From contig OX335663.1 of assembly GCA_946894095.1 (NCBI GenBank), positions 2,294,001-2,358,000 of the forward strand: 64,000 bases of DNA, in the 5' to 3' direction. The notes under the pieces are model-generated. The model searched no databases. It saw only the letters and a program-made list of their open reading frames with translations, and was not told the origin of the DNA. Position 1 is the stretch's first letter; every line of letters starts with the position of its first letter. Both the position numbers and the translations under genes were made by a program. Source of the DNA: Incurvaria masculella (taxonomy: Eukaryota > Arthropoda > Insecta > Lepidoptera > Incurvariidae). Shown in pieces: positions 33,228 to 42,560 of the stretch.

Positions 33228-33536
33228 TGTTGAATTACTTAAATAATAATACATATGCTTAGTTAAGTGCGACGTTATGCACAGGAGCCCTATGCCTCCT
33301 ATGCAAGGCACCAAAGTCGCTATTTCCGGCCGGTACTCTCGACTTGGGGAGCAAGAAAAAAAATGTTGGCCCCAAATTTGCCGCCCCTAAAATCTGCCGC
33401 CCTAGGCTCCAGCCTACTCAGCCTGCTGGTAAATCCGCCACTGAGCCCTATCAATAAAGTAATAATAGATTCCAATATGAGATTTTGACCAATACCGTAT
33501 ATTTCGTATATTCGTATATTATTACACAGGTTGCTC

Positions 33537-34215
33537 TCAAACCATTGTCCTCTTAAGTTGATTAGTGTTGTTTGCACTGATAATGTCCTCTGTAAGTTGG
33601 TTCCAATCGTCAACCACTCTGTTGATTATAAAGTGCTTCCGTGTGTTGGTTTTATGTTCTGTTTGCGTATCAATTTTAGATTGTGCTATAATTACGAGTG
33701 AACATTTCCTTAATTTCTCAGTAAGCATTTTATAGCCTCGCATTTTTGGTGCAGGGTTGGTAGTTTGAGGGCCTTCAATCTTTCTTCGTAGGGTAAGGAT
33801 TTTAGCTGCCAAGAGATTTTTGTAAACTTTCATTGTACATTTTAAAGTAGAGTGATATCTGTGATGAATTAGGGTTGCCCGACTTGAAAAGCGTACTCCA
33901 GGAGAGGTCGTACATATGACTTGTAAATTTTGAGTGTGGTGGCGAAAGAACTTCTTGATAGGTTACGGAGTTTGCTCTCTTTACGATCTGTGCAATATGA
34001 GGCTCCCACTTTAGATCATGGCTTACAAGGACTCCTAGGTCCCTCTGCTGGTGCACCGCACATAGTCGGGTATTGTTTAGAAAGTATGAAAGATGCGGTT
34101 TCTACTACCCCAGATGGAGAACAATGCATTTCTGAATGTTCAGTTTAATCAGCCTGTCCATTGACCACTGGTTCACTCGGTTTAGGTCAATGTCTCAGGT
34201 CTTCTTCTAATTCCG
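33537..34215 (-). pseudogene. C-terminal LINE fragment (jockey/CR1 group)
   Basis: The minus-strand translation over two frames (33802-34056 and 33537-33833) and a 5' extension gives the RT thumb and C-terminus of a non-LTR ORF2. Hallmarks are 'DLGVLVSHDLKWEPHI', the mid-region 'KMYNESL', and the C-terminal 'NRVVDDWNQLTEDII.A' with a final TMV and stop. The catalytic core is absent. A frameshift separates the two halves near 33830. It is a different family from the LINE at 1964-5010, because its C-terminus is unrelated. Confidence 0.8.
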
Positions 34216-34369
34216 CACGGAGAATATGGGGTTGGGATGTTGCTTGCATTTCTTAAAAAATACCTCAAACGCAAAGTAGTCAATCGAATTCGCGCATTAA
34301 TGTCTTAAAAAAACTAATAAAACACACAGATTCGCTCGCGCTGCCGACGTAAATCGATTTGTGAAAGGT

Positions 34370-34829
34370 TTTTTTTATTGTATTGTTTATTCATCATCCA
34401 TAGACAGTACACTGCACTCGGATTTGTCATATTTTAACATTAGCCAGTTCAGTAAAACCAAACACAGCGATGAAGAACTAGCAAGAAACTCCGCTGTTTT
34501 GTTTGCTGTTTTTTAAAAAAAAACAGATAATACACAAAAGTATGTTAATTTTTGTTAATAATTTATAATTTTTTATAGTAGTATAATAGTTAAAAATTTG
34601 TTGTGAATTTACGAAACTCAACAATTCATGCCGTATGCAGTTCATGACAAATATCAGTTTATTTGCAAAGAATATACCCCGTGAACTACCACGTTGCCAA
34701 TTGGAGCAGGCCAGTCCCCACATACAGCAACCGTTCACGAGCATCACGCCGGGCACGGCCATCGTCTCTCGACCATATTTTAGGGAAAGAGGTATCCGAA
34801 CCAAGCGTCACCGTAAGCAAGGACCTTAA
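34370..34829 (-). mobile_element. (ACAAT)n-tailed retroposon, split copy (part 1)
   Basis: It contains GTTTATTCATCATCCATAGA, CCAATTGGAGCAGGCCAGTC and CCAAGCGTCACCGTAAGCAA. The copy is interrupted at TTAA by the element at 34830-35197, resumes at 35202-35228, and reappears near 36205-36320. Confidence 0.75.
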
Positions 34830-35197
34830 GAACGGCCCGTAAGCTATGCTCCCCATACAAACGTAGTTTAATAACCACTTGGAAACTGCTATTCCAATTA
34901 AATTGACATTTAATATCTAATATCAGGTAACAAATATCTGTGTCTGCATGCTTTTTTTTTTTTTGAAAAATCCAAACCGAATGAAATGAAAGCAAAAAGA
35001 AAATCTTCGTACGAATTTTGTTTTCTCTGTGGTTTGACCCAGAATACATTTACCGAAAAAACAAAGACATGCAGACGCAGATATTTGTAGCCTAATATTA
35101 GATACCAAATGTCAAGTAAGTCGGAACAGTGGTTTTCAAATTATTAGTATACTACGTTTGTATGGGAGGCGAAATTTTCTGATGCTTACGGGCGACC
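34830..35197. mobile_element. TTAA miniature element family B, copy 1 (368 bp)
   Basis: It is flanked by TTAA (34826-34829 and 35198-35201). The ends GAACGGCCCGTAAGC and CTTACGGGCGACC begin inverted repeats that continue with CCCATACAAACGTAG. The host retroposon continues on both sides and has uninterrupted relatives at 30290 and 31760, which gives an internal empty-site control. It is non-coding. Confidence 0.9.
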
Positions 35198-35201
35198 TTA
35201 A

Positions 35202-35271
35202 AGCGATGCACTACTCCAGTGGCAACAATATGAAATGAAATGGAATAATTTATTTGTCTCAATTATGGGTT
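35202..35271. mobile_element. Retroposon remnant and flank of the 637-bp element
   Basis: 35202-35228 (AGCGATGCACTACTCCAGTGG) continues the split retroposon. 35230-35271 (TGAAATGAAATGGAATAATT..) resembles a LINE-like 3' end into which the next element inserted. Confidence 0.5.
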
Positions 35272-35279
35272 GTACATGA

Positions 35280-35916
35280 GAGTCGTATTCACTACGTATA
35301 ATATTCACAACGTATAATAGTATTTTTTTCCAAAAAATTAAAACCATGCATATCGTATAATATTCACAACGTATAATGTTATACGTTGTGCATGAGTTTA
35401 AAAATAAAATAAACTCTTTGCATCATGCAGAACGTATAATAGTCACAACGTATAATATTCCTAACATGAATTCACAAAAAAAGAATGCAGAACGTATAAT
35501 ATGCCAAGAAGCACTGCATAAAGCGCCCTAACAACGATACATTTAAGGCTGAAATTGCTAAGAATCGATATCTGTTGAAGAGTAACAATTTGCTACAACG
35601 CTAATTGAGACGGTCGAAAAGTCGCGTGCGAGTATAATCTTTAATCTTATATCGATAAGGGCGCTTATCGTATGAAATATTTTAGGATTATATGATATGC
35701 ATGGTTTTCTTTTTTTGTTAAATAAAGATCATAACATTATACGTTGTGACTATTATACGTTATGCATGGAGAAATAAGGAATTTAATTTTTTGGACTTCT
35801 TCATGCACTACGTATAAGATTATACGATCTGCCGATTATACGTTGTGCATGGTTTTAAAATTTTGTTAAAATATGACATTATACGATCTGCATATTATAC
35901 GTTATGCCGTTCCCCC
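35280..35916. mobile_element. 637-bp element with phased 9-mer pairs, 8-bp duplication
   Basis: It is flanked by the exact 8-bp repeat GTACATGA (35272-35279 and 35917-35924), as in hAT elements. Imperfect inverted arms of ~180 bp carry ACGTATAAT on the left and ATTATACGT on the right. They come as pairs with starts exactly 16 nt apart: 35294/35310, 35353/35369, 35432/35448, 35736/35752, 35819/35835 and 35878/35894. Four of these 12 sites have one mismatch or fewer, and the rest are exact. It has no open reading frame. The repeated sites may bind a transposase or a host protein. Confidence 0.85.
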
Positions 35917-35924
35917 GTACATGA

Positions 35925-36204
35925 TACGAAGAAACAATGCTCCCAAAATTCGATCATGTCCATGACTGTGTCTTCCATAATTTGCGTTTGACCGCGTACA
36001 AATATACATATAAACAATAAAAAAACCGAAAATAATGTTGTTTTATAGATAATTCCCTTATAAACCTGTAATTATTTATTTTTACTAGGAAATTAATATA
36101 ATTTATCTAACGAAGAATTCTTCTAAATTATAGAAACATTTTTCTGCTAACCAATTTAAAAGTTTTTTTCTGAATTTAGGTTAAGGTAATACATTTCTTA
36201 TCGA
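35925..36204. other. Flank of the 637-bp element, no gene
   Basis: It is AT-rich. The first ~60 bp continue the sequence interrupted at 35271. Confidence 0.4.
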
Positions 36205-36320
36205 TTCTAGAATATAAAACATTGTGAGATATTTGCACGTTTGGTTTTAATACTATTTGTTTTGAAACATATTTATTACATAGTTACAGATCCCATTAAA
36301 TGCTACCACCTACTCACACA
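36205..36320 (-). mobile_element. (ACAAT)n-tailed retroposon, split copy (part 2)
   Basis: TTTGGTTTTAATACTATTTG and CCATTAAATGCTACCACCTA match the head region of 29860-30467. They complete the copy interrupted at 34830 and 35229. Confidence 0.6.
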
Positions 36321-36564
36321 TACATAAATAAAAGATAGGTTCTAATCTAACTACATAGGTACTTTACCGTATAACCGTTATTCCTATCAAAGAGCAATGC
36401 GGTGTCTTTTGGAGGACGTGTCTTGTTTGTTCAGGTGGACTTCACTGGAATAGATTCTCGAAGCCTTCGTAAATGAGGTCGATTGCGCGAAGCTATGGAG
36501 TTTAACTCCTTTGACGCGGTTTTTGCCTTGCTAATAAGATTTCATTGAATTTAATTCAATGTGA
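36321..36564. other. Intergenic, no gene seen
   Basis: Nothing recognisable was found. Confidence 0.35.
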
Positions 36565-36770
36565 TTATGCTCGCAGGCCTCAGCCTAGTAGCGCGAGACG
36601 CCATGCCGTCCGCATATTCTTCTGGTCGGGTTATTATAGGTAAAGTGTGGTTAGCTTTTGAAAGGGTTCGGATTCCGCGTAAAACTGTACGGCTGCATGG
36701 AATGAAAAGCGGTTATGAAAATTATCCGTTTATTCCATCCAGTAATTGCCGAAAAAGTACTGTTCCTACA
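36565..36770 (+). mobile_element. Old SINE family 1 copy
   Basis: The head reads CAGCCTAGTAGCGCGAGACG (A-box-like). It is followed by GTTCGGATTCCGCGTAAAAC and CCGTTTATTCCATCCAGT, which correspond to the SINE-1 body in plus orientation. It is highly diverged. Confidence 0.55.
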
Positions 36771-36828
36771 AGACAAACGCTTGGCAACATCACAGATATT
36801 TTATTTCTTCAGCTGATATACAATACTT

Positions 36829-37012
36829 GCAAGGAATGTGACATGTATGCATGTATAATCGACCGTGAAGCATGGACGCATTAATTAAATAAAGAATAAT
36901 TTATTACATTAATTAAAGAAAAGATCCCTGTAAAAAGAAATAATTTATGAATATACTTTGTCCTTGCTTCACGGTCGATTAAACATGCATTCATGTCACA
37001 TTCCTTGGAATA
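36829..37012. mobile_element. Two SINE family 2 pieces as an inverted pair
   Basis: 36829-36880 and 36957-37012 are ~52-bp inverted copies (GGAATGTGACATG.ATGCATG, ATCGACCGTGAAGCA). The ~76 bp between them are AT-rich and carry CATTAATTAAAGAAAAGATC. The transcript could fold into a hairpin. Confidence 0.7.
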
Positions 37013-37051
37013 AGCGACCCGCATTCGCTTATTTTAAGGTCGCGATAGTAA

Positions 37052-37194
37052 GAAAAACCGGCCAAGTGCGAGTCGCCCACCTATTATGGTTCACGAGATA
37101 CAGCCCTGTGACAGACGTACGGACGGACGGACGGACAGCGGAGGCTTAGTAATAGGGTTCCGTTTTCACCCTTTAGGTACGGAACCCTAAAAAG
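37052..37194 (+). mobile_element. CGGAACCCT repeat with internal deletion
   Basis: GGCCAAGTGCGAGTCG jumps directly to CCCACCTATTATGGTTCACG, then (CGGA)n and GGTACGGAACCCTA. The central ~130 bp are missing. Confidence 0.75.
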
Positions 37195-37508
37195 TATATT
37201 TACTTAAAACTTGCAGCTCTGATAAATGCAGTCATCTGCGGAACAAGTTTACGAACAAAATATTGAATGTTATCCCGTTCAAGGAGCTGAGATGATGGCA
37301 GCTTCATTCAGATGAGCTCCTGCCGGTGCAAAAATGAAAATATGAAAAATTCAGAGGATGAGATGCGCGTAAAGAATGAGTTTGTACGAGGCATTCCGCT
37401 TCTTGGCATGGGGCCGACGTTATGAAGAAATAATCGCGCATATTTACCATTACTTCAAATATCCCATAATAAGGGTAGGAAGAGAAGCCTTTAATTCCAA
37501 TATTATCC
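37195..37508. other. Intergenic, no gene seen
   Basis: No repeat or domain-bearing frame was recognised. Confidence 0.4.
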
Positions 37509-37772
37509 AAAAAACCAGCCAAGTGCGAGTCGGACACGCACACGAAGGATTCCGTACCATCGTACAAGATTTCACACAAAAAATCACGTTTTTTGTATCG
37601 AAGCCCCCTTTAACATTTATACTTTTTTAACTTTACCTATTTTTTGTTATAGCGGCAAAATGAATACATACTATATGAAAATTTGAGCTGCCTACTTATA
37701 ACGGTTAATGAGATACAGCCCTGTGACAGACGAACAGACGGACGGACCGCGGACGGACGGAACCCTAAAAAA
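37509..37772 (+). mobile_element. CGGAACCCT repeat, 3' part shortened
   Basis: It runs from CAAGTGCGAGTCGGACACGC to GGACGGACGGAACCCTAAAA. The segment between the (CGGA)n run and the terminus (GGCTTAGTAATAGGG) is deleted. Confidence 0.75.
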
Positions 37773-37804
37773 TAAAAGTTCGCTGGCGGGATTGTATTGC
37801 AGTT

Positions 37805-37917
37805 TAGGATTTCTTTTTCATGCGAACTGACATGGATGGCTAATACCACACAACTACCGTTATGATATTAGCCCATAATACACCACATTCCCGAAGGAAT
37901 TAGGTGCCATGCCAGGG
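37805..37917 (-). mobile_element. SINE family 1 3' fragment
   Basis: CATGCGAACTGACATGGATG, ACACAACTACCGTTATGATA and GGAATTAGGTGCCATGCCAG are the distal SINE-1 sequence. It is broken next to the following repeat. Confidence 0.65.
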
Positions 37918-37933
37918 TCCCAAGAACATTAGT

Positions 37934-38165
37934 TTTTAGGGTTCCATACCCAATGGGTGCCCACGGAACCCTATTACTAAGCCTCCGCTGTCCGTCCGTC
38001 CGTCTGTCCCTCTGACACAGGGCTCTATCGCATGAACCGTAATAGGTAGGCAGCTGAAATTTTCACAGAGTGGGTATTCATTTTGCCGCTATAACAATAA
38101 ATAGGTAAAATTAAAAAATAATGAAAATAAAAGGTGGCCCCCATACAAAAAACGTGATTTTTTAG
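37934..38165 (-). mobile_element. CGGAACCCT repeat, inverted partner
   Basis: It is in minus orientation, from GGGTTCCATACCCAATGGG through (TCCG)n to AAAAACGTGATTTTTT. It faces the plus-orientation copy at 38226-38519. Together they form a large imperfect inverted repeat. Confidence 0.75.
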
Positions 38166-38225
38166 TGTCAAGGATTGCGGACGAGTTATGTTGATATGGG
38201 TATCAAATGAAAAGGTTCGCTGGGA

Positions 38226-38519
38226 AAAATACGAGTCAATACGCACAAGAAGGGTTCCGTATCATCTTACAAGATATAACACAAAAACATCACGTTTTTT
38301 GTATGGGACCCCCTTTAATTTTTATTATTTTTTATTTTACCTATTTGTTGTTATAGCAGCAAAATAAATACACACTCCATGAAAATTTCAGCTGCCTACC
38401 TATAACGGTTCATGAGATACAGCCCTGTGACAGACAGACGAACGGACGGACGGACAGGCAGACAGCGGAGGCTTAGTAATAGGGTTCCGTTTTCTCCCTT
38501 TGGGTACGGAACCCTAAAA
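38226..38519 (+). mobile_element. CGGAACCCT repeat, plus copy
   Basis: It runs from GAAGGGTTCCGTATCATC through ACAGACAGACGAACGGACGG to GGGTACGGAACCCTAAAAA. The left GTGCGAGTC stem region is mutated (TACGAGTCAATACGCAC). Confidence 0.75.
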
Positions 38520-38615
38520 ATGACATCACACTAAATCCAATTTGGCGGACGTCCTAAGATGGTGGAAAAAATGATATGGGTATCAAATGCAGAATTCGAA
38601 AAATGCACAGATTAA

Positions 38616-38844
38616 GGGCTGATTTTTCAATAGTCAGATAAACAGCCAGATAACTTTTCGACGAATTTATTTACGCTTCTGCTTATCCATCCGATATAGT
38701 AAGTCCATATGATTATTAGTAAAATTATAGTCAGATAATTGTGATAGAAGATATATTTCTCCGGCAATGACTATCAGTCTTTTCACCAATGGAAATTTTA
38801 GTATCAGTCCGATAAGTACTATCTGAGGGTTGAAAAATCGGCCC
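38616..38844. mobile_element. 229-bp inverted-repeat miniature element
   Basis: The left end GGGCTGATTTTTCAATAGTC (preceded by TTAA) pairs with the inverse at the right, AACCCTCAGATAG and GGGTTGAAAAATCGGCCC (followed by TAAG). AGTCAGATAA and AGTCCGATAAG motifs repeat inside. It may be another TTAA-targeting family with a mutated right flank. Confidence 0.72.
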
Positions 38845-39266
38845 TAAGACAAACTAAAAAAAATACTTAAAAGTTGAAAGTAAAATAAAAAACTTTTTGA
38901 AAAAAATCTTATACTCAATATTTCAGGATGCAATTTCTGTCGAGTGGTATCAACAAAAATGTATGAGGAGAATGATTTTTTTTCTTGTTACTGATATTCG
39001 TGAAATTTTCAGGATTTACTAGTATTGTGAGTAAATTAATCCTTTCATTGATTGATCTAAATTTACTACACATCCTTACATATGATTCTTCGGTACGTTA
39101 ATTTGTCACCGAACTCCTAAACGGCTGGACCGATTTTGATGACATTTTTTGAGTAGGTCCCTGGATAGATTAGATTCACAATTTGACCCCGTAGGCGGCG
39201 CTGCGATCGAGTTTTAATTTTTTCCAACTTCCGCAGGACAGCGTGGGTTGGTTCCCCTAGTTTCAC
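38845..39266. other. Repeat-derived, no gene
   Basis: 39115-39180 (AACGGCTGGACCGATTTTGA) resembles the 3' regions of lepidopteran LINEs. The rest is unassigned. Confidence 0.4.
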
Positions 39267-39270
39267 TTAA

Positions 39271-39812
39271 GGTGGCCCAACCCGCTCAACTCCCCATACA
39301 AACGGGGAAAGAAGATCACGCCCATATTTCTTATCAGAGATCCCAAATTTTGCTCAAAAGAGCTTTATTTGATCGAACTGGATGTCTGATGACCGTTGGC
39401 TTTGTAAAATTGTGTTTATTTTTCTAAGTTATAAGGTCCGAAAGTTCGAATTTTTCGCGCGTTTTATACAATAACTTTGGTGGTTTATTACGCAATGATA
39501 AAGTAAGAAAATCTTATAAAGATTAGTTATCAGACATAGCTTATTTAATCAAGATTTATAATCTATTTGGTTTTTGTTAGATTTTTTAATTAAGCGGTCG
39601 TGGTTTACTTTTAGCTATAAGTCGTTTTGAAATAAACATTTTCGTAAATCTTACCAAATCATACACTATGCACATTGTTTTTTTGTGGACACGTTGCATC
39701 TTCCTCATAACGGAGCCTATCTTTTTGTTTGAAACAGAGAAGGTCCCAGAGCGCAACAGCACGGTTTTGTACCGTGTCCGCGAATGAGTTAGCCCCGCCG
39801 GGTTGGGCCACC
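39271..39812 (+). mobile_element. TTAA miniature element family A, complete copy (542 bp)
   Basis: It is flanked by TTAA (39267-39270 and 39813-39816). The ends GGTGGCCCAACCCG and CGGGTTGGGCCACC are perfect 14-bp inverted repeats. There is no open frame of note. This intact copy serves as the reference for copies at 26336, 46097/57103 and 61359. Confidence 0.9.
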
Positions 39813-39816
39813 TTAA

Positions 39817-40151
39817 AACTCCTTACGCTCTCTCTGAAAATAGGAAGCCTCTCTTAGAAAACCGTGACGCAGTAGGGTTTATCAATTAACTTTGAAACTA
39901 CTGTCAAAATTTTCTAGTCCTTTTAAACTAAAGCCTTTAACAAAAATAATTGTAATCGCGATGGTGACTGGAGCCCAAGCAACAGACAGTTCAGCTTCAG
40001 ACGCGGATTTTTACGTTTTTTAAGGATAATAAACATTTCCAAAGGAGAGTCGGTGCACGCGAAACTAAATGGAAATCAGGACATTCACAATCACTCTTGC
40101 GATACATTTGTGTAGCGCCCTTTCAATGAACACGTGTCCTAAAGATTTTTG
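39817..40151. other. Intergenic, no gene seen
   Basis: Nothing recognisable was found. Confidence 0.35.
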
Positions 40152-40155
40152 TTAA

Positions 40156-40520
40156 GGATGTTCCGACCCATACAATGTTTTTTTTTTACACAGAACGCAA
40201 AAAGGATTGCACTTTAAGGCACGAATTCGTCAAAAATATTAAATATAGCCATAGTAGTTGCAGCGAAGACATATTCACAATTTCAGGTTTAATGGTTTCG
40301 TTGTAATTGCCGATTAGAAGTTTTACACCGTCAGATGGCGCTGTTAAATCAAAAAAGCGTATTTAAATAAATTGTAACAAAACCAATAATCCTGAAATTG
40401 TGAAATTATTTTCGCTGCAAGTAATATGACTATATTAAACTTTTATTATCAATTCGTGGCTTAAAGTGCAATACTTTTTGCGTTATGTGTGCAAACAACT
40501 TTATATGGGTCGGAACAGCC
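40156..40520. mobile_element. TTAA miniature element family C, complete copy (365 bp)
   Basis: TTAA flanks both ends (40152-40155 and 40521-40524). The termini GGATGTTCCGACCCATA and TATGGGTCGGAACAGCC are inverted. The arms of ~120 bp share GCAAAAAG.ATTGCACTTT and GCAGCGAA. It is non-coding and unrelated in sequence to families A and B. Confidence 0.88.
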
Positions 40521-40529
40521 TTAATGTAT

Positions 40530-40756
40530 GTAACTGAATGTGAATGGCTAAGATCATAAGACCAATTCCACTGTCATGATATTAACGTGATACAACCCAT
40601 TACCAAAGGAATTAATAGCCATGCCAGGACCTTCCCTTTGTGAGCACGGATACATTGAACTGGATAGTTAAACGCGGATATGGCTTTTATTGCCGTTTCG
40701 ACCACATTTTCGTCCAATGCGATGGTACCAACCCGGGCGAACTTAACCTTACCATC
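40530..40756 (-). mobile_element. SINE family 1 copy without head
   Basis: It runs from TGTGAATGGCTAAGATCATA through ATGCCAGGACCTTCCCTTTG to GGTACCAACCCGGGCG. The promoter half is lost at the junction with the next element. Confidence 0.7.
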
Positions 40757-40757
40757 A

Positions 40758-41033
40758 TAGAATACAAGTTTTGACTATATATTCTGTGTTGTTACTTCTT
40801 CAAGCTGTCAAAACCAAAAAAGGATTTCCGATTTGTATGAAAACACGAAGCCGGCGTAAAAGGCAACGTCAACGTATTTACGGCGTCAATCAAACTCGGA
40901 CTGGCAAATTTTAGTTCGCTTAACGCCCACTGCGCGCGCTCTTTAATTTCTCCACAAACTTGAAAACGCCAGTCGATCGATTAGGCGTAAGCGCCAATTT
41001 AGGTGACAACTGGGACTAGCGGCTCTGCTCATA
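40758..41033. mobile_element. Long-inverted-repeat miniature element (copy 2, truncated)
   Basis: It matches 5087-5358 (TTTTGACTATATATTCTGTG, GGCAACGTCAACGTATTTAC, GCGCCAATTTAGGTGACAAC). The left inverted arm is missing. Confidence 0.7.
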
Positions 41034-41329
41034 GATATTTAGCTTGACGTTTCGTCCACTACACTGTCAATCATGATTCGCGACGCGACCTATAGAACCT
41101 CTGACGCTTCGCCCAGTTAGATGTCAGTCGAATCGTTGTTTTCTTCCGCCAGCGTCAGCGGGCGGGGGAAACCACAGAACAATTAGGAGGTAAGAATTGT
41201 GAAGTGGGCGAAACTCGCGCGCCGGTCTTTAGCGGGGACCCGCTCACTTCATACGCGCATGATTCACTCCTCTGCGGATGTCCTGAGCATTAACTTATCC
41301 GTGATACAATCTAAAATTGAAAAGGAGTA
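41034..41329. other. Intergenic, moderately GC-rich
   Basis: No repeat is recognised. It lies upstream of a weak candidate exon. Confidence 0.35.
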
Positions 41330-41408
41330 ATGCCGTACTGTGCCATAATAACGTGCAAATACGACCGCCGGTGCACAACCTTCATAATGGAGGAGTTTCG
41401 TATCACCG
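41330..41408 (+). CDS. Weak candidate first exon (cysteine-rich start)
   Basis: An ATG at 41330 opens a frame encoding MPYCAIITCKYDRRC, then 11 further residues, before a perfect donor-like GTAAGT at 41409. A short N-terminus with C-x4-C soon after the start would fit the beginning of a THAP-type or other zinc-binding domain. No downstream exon was identified within the window and no conserved THAP residues beyond this can be checked. It may equally be chance. It is the only stretch that I would test as host coding sequence. Confidence 0.18.
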
Positions 41409-41429
41409 GTAAGTTTCATTTACATGAAT

Positions 41430-42029
41430 AGCGATAAAACTTACGACAAATGCATTACGAAATAATATGGCGTCGCGGCGTCGTCTTGCTCGCCGGGTCA
41501 TGTCTCGACGTTGTTTGTGACCACGTGCGTGTGAGGCGCTCGGCCGTGTTCGAAAGTGACGTAACATTTGATTGCAAACAGTATTGGAATTCCAACATAG
41601 AGTCATTACGTTAAGGTTCATATTTACTAAACAAATGTGGATTTATTGTTTGGTTATCGATTAAGAAGGGATAGCCAATTGCGACTGTTAAACATTCGCG
41701 GAGCAAAAAGGTCTTAAGTAAAGCGGTAACAGCGGTCCTGGAACAAATTTACAAACGTTTCACTTCCTGCCTCCTCAATATTCCGTGGGGGAAACGGCAT
41801 TTGGCGTTTGCCTCTTAGCCGTGATGTCCTTACGCTGCTGCTACTGCAGGCAGGTCGTTGGTGGGGCCTTATTCAGGCCATTTTGGTGGCCTTTTTATGT
41901 TGGCTTACCTCACTGCAGGTCTTCTCCGGGTTCTTCGACTTCCACGCAAGGTCGCGCGGGTGGATACTTCTTTCTGCCGTCTGGCGGTCGGGCGTGGAGG
42001 TTCCGGCACATTCGGGAACTGTACCCGAA
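41430..42029. other. GC-richer stretch with overlapping open frames, function unknown
   Basis: 41785-42121 is open in all three forward frames for 79-102 codons. One frame (41808-42047) is hydrophobic, with many L, W and V residues. None shows a motif that I recognise, and the frames run into a miniature element at ~42030. Low stop density here reflects base composition. Confidence 0.35.
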
Positions 42030-42371
42030 GTCCCAGTTGTCACCTAAATTGGCGTTACGGCAAACCGATCGACTGGCGTTATCAAATTTATAGAGAAATT
42101 GAAGAGCGCGCGCAGTATTAAGCGAACTAACATTTGCGAGTCCGAGTTTGATTTGACAGCTTACTCAACGTTGCCGTAAATACGTCGACGTTGCCGTTTA
42201 CGTCCACTCCGCGTTTTCATACAAATCGGAAGTCCTAGTTTGACTTTGAAAAAGTAAAACCACAGAATATCTAGTAAAAAATTGTATGGAGTTTGAAGTT
42301 TGTACGGGAAACGCCAGTCGATCGGTTTGCCGTAAACGCCAATTTAGGTGAGAACTCAGACTGACCACTCT
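42030..42371. mobile_element. Long-inverted-repeat miniature element (copy 3)
   Basis: It is the full-length, inverted relative of 5017-5358. The left end is AGTTGTCACCTAAATTGGCG. The right end is GTAAACGCCAATTTAGGTGA then GAACTCAGACTGACCACTCT. The internal CGTAAATACGTCGACGTTGC is conserved. Confidence 0.78.
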
Positions 42372-42388
42372 GACTCCGCGTCGACACT

Positions 42389-42560
42389 TAGGCTGAGATA
42401 AATAGTCGTAACAGAAACTCAGACTAACGGAAAGTAGTACTTTGTGACGTCAATATGCGTTACTTTGAGATTTCGTCCATACAAAATGTGTCAAAGTGAC
42501 GTCACAAAGTACTACTTTTCGTAAGCCTTAGTTTTTGTTACGACTATTTATCTCAGCCTG
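42389..42560. mobile_element. ~170-bp near-perfect foldback element
   Basis: The arms 42390-42452 and 42495-42559 are inverted copies with few mismatches (AGGCTGAGATAAATAGTCGT, AAGTAGTACTTTGTGACGTC). The loop is ~40 bp. It is non-coding. Confidence 0.82.

Larger units (their letters stand above)
30476..33443. mobile_element. hAT-like miniature element expanded by nested insertions
   Basis: The termini CAGTGGCGGACTTAC and TAAATCCGCCACTG are inverted. They are flanked by the perfect 8-bp repeat AGCCCTAT (30468-30475 and 33444-33451), as expected for hAT. The element's own sequence is only ~30476-30556 and ~33288-33443. The other copy (44748-44980) shows these two parts contiguous. The ~2.7 kb between is later insertion: an inverted-repeat element, a retroposon, an ACCGACTTC repeat and a SINE fragment. 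Confidence 0.85.

Noticed and set aside
41785..42121. Three overlapping forward frames that might be a membrane protein
   Set aside because: All three frames are open at once, which indicates base composition. There is no start context or motif, and they run into a miniature element.
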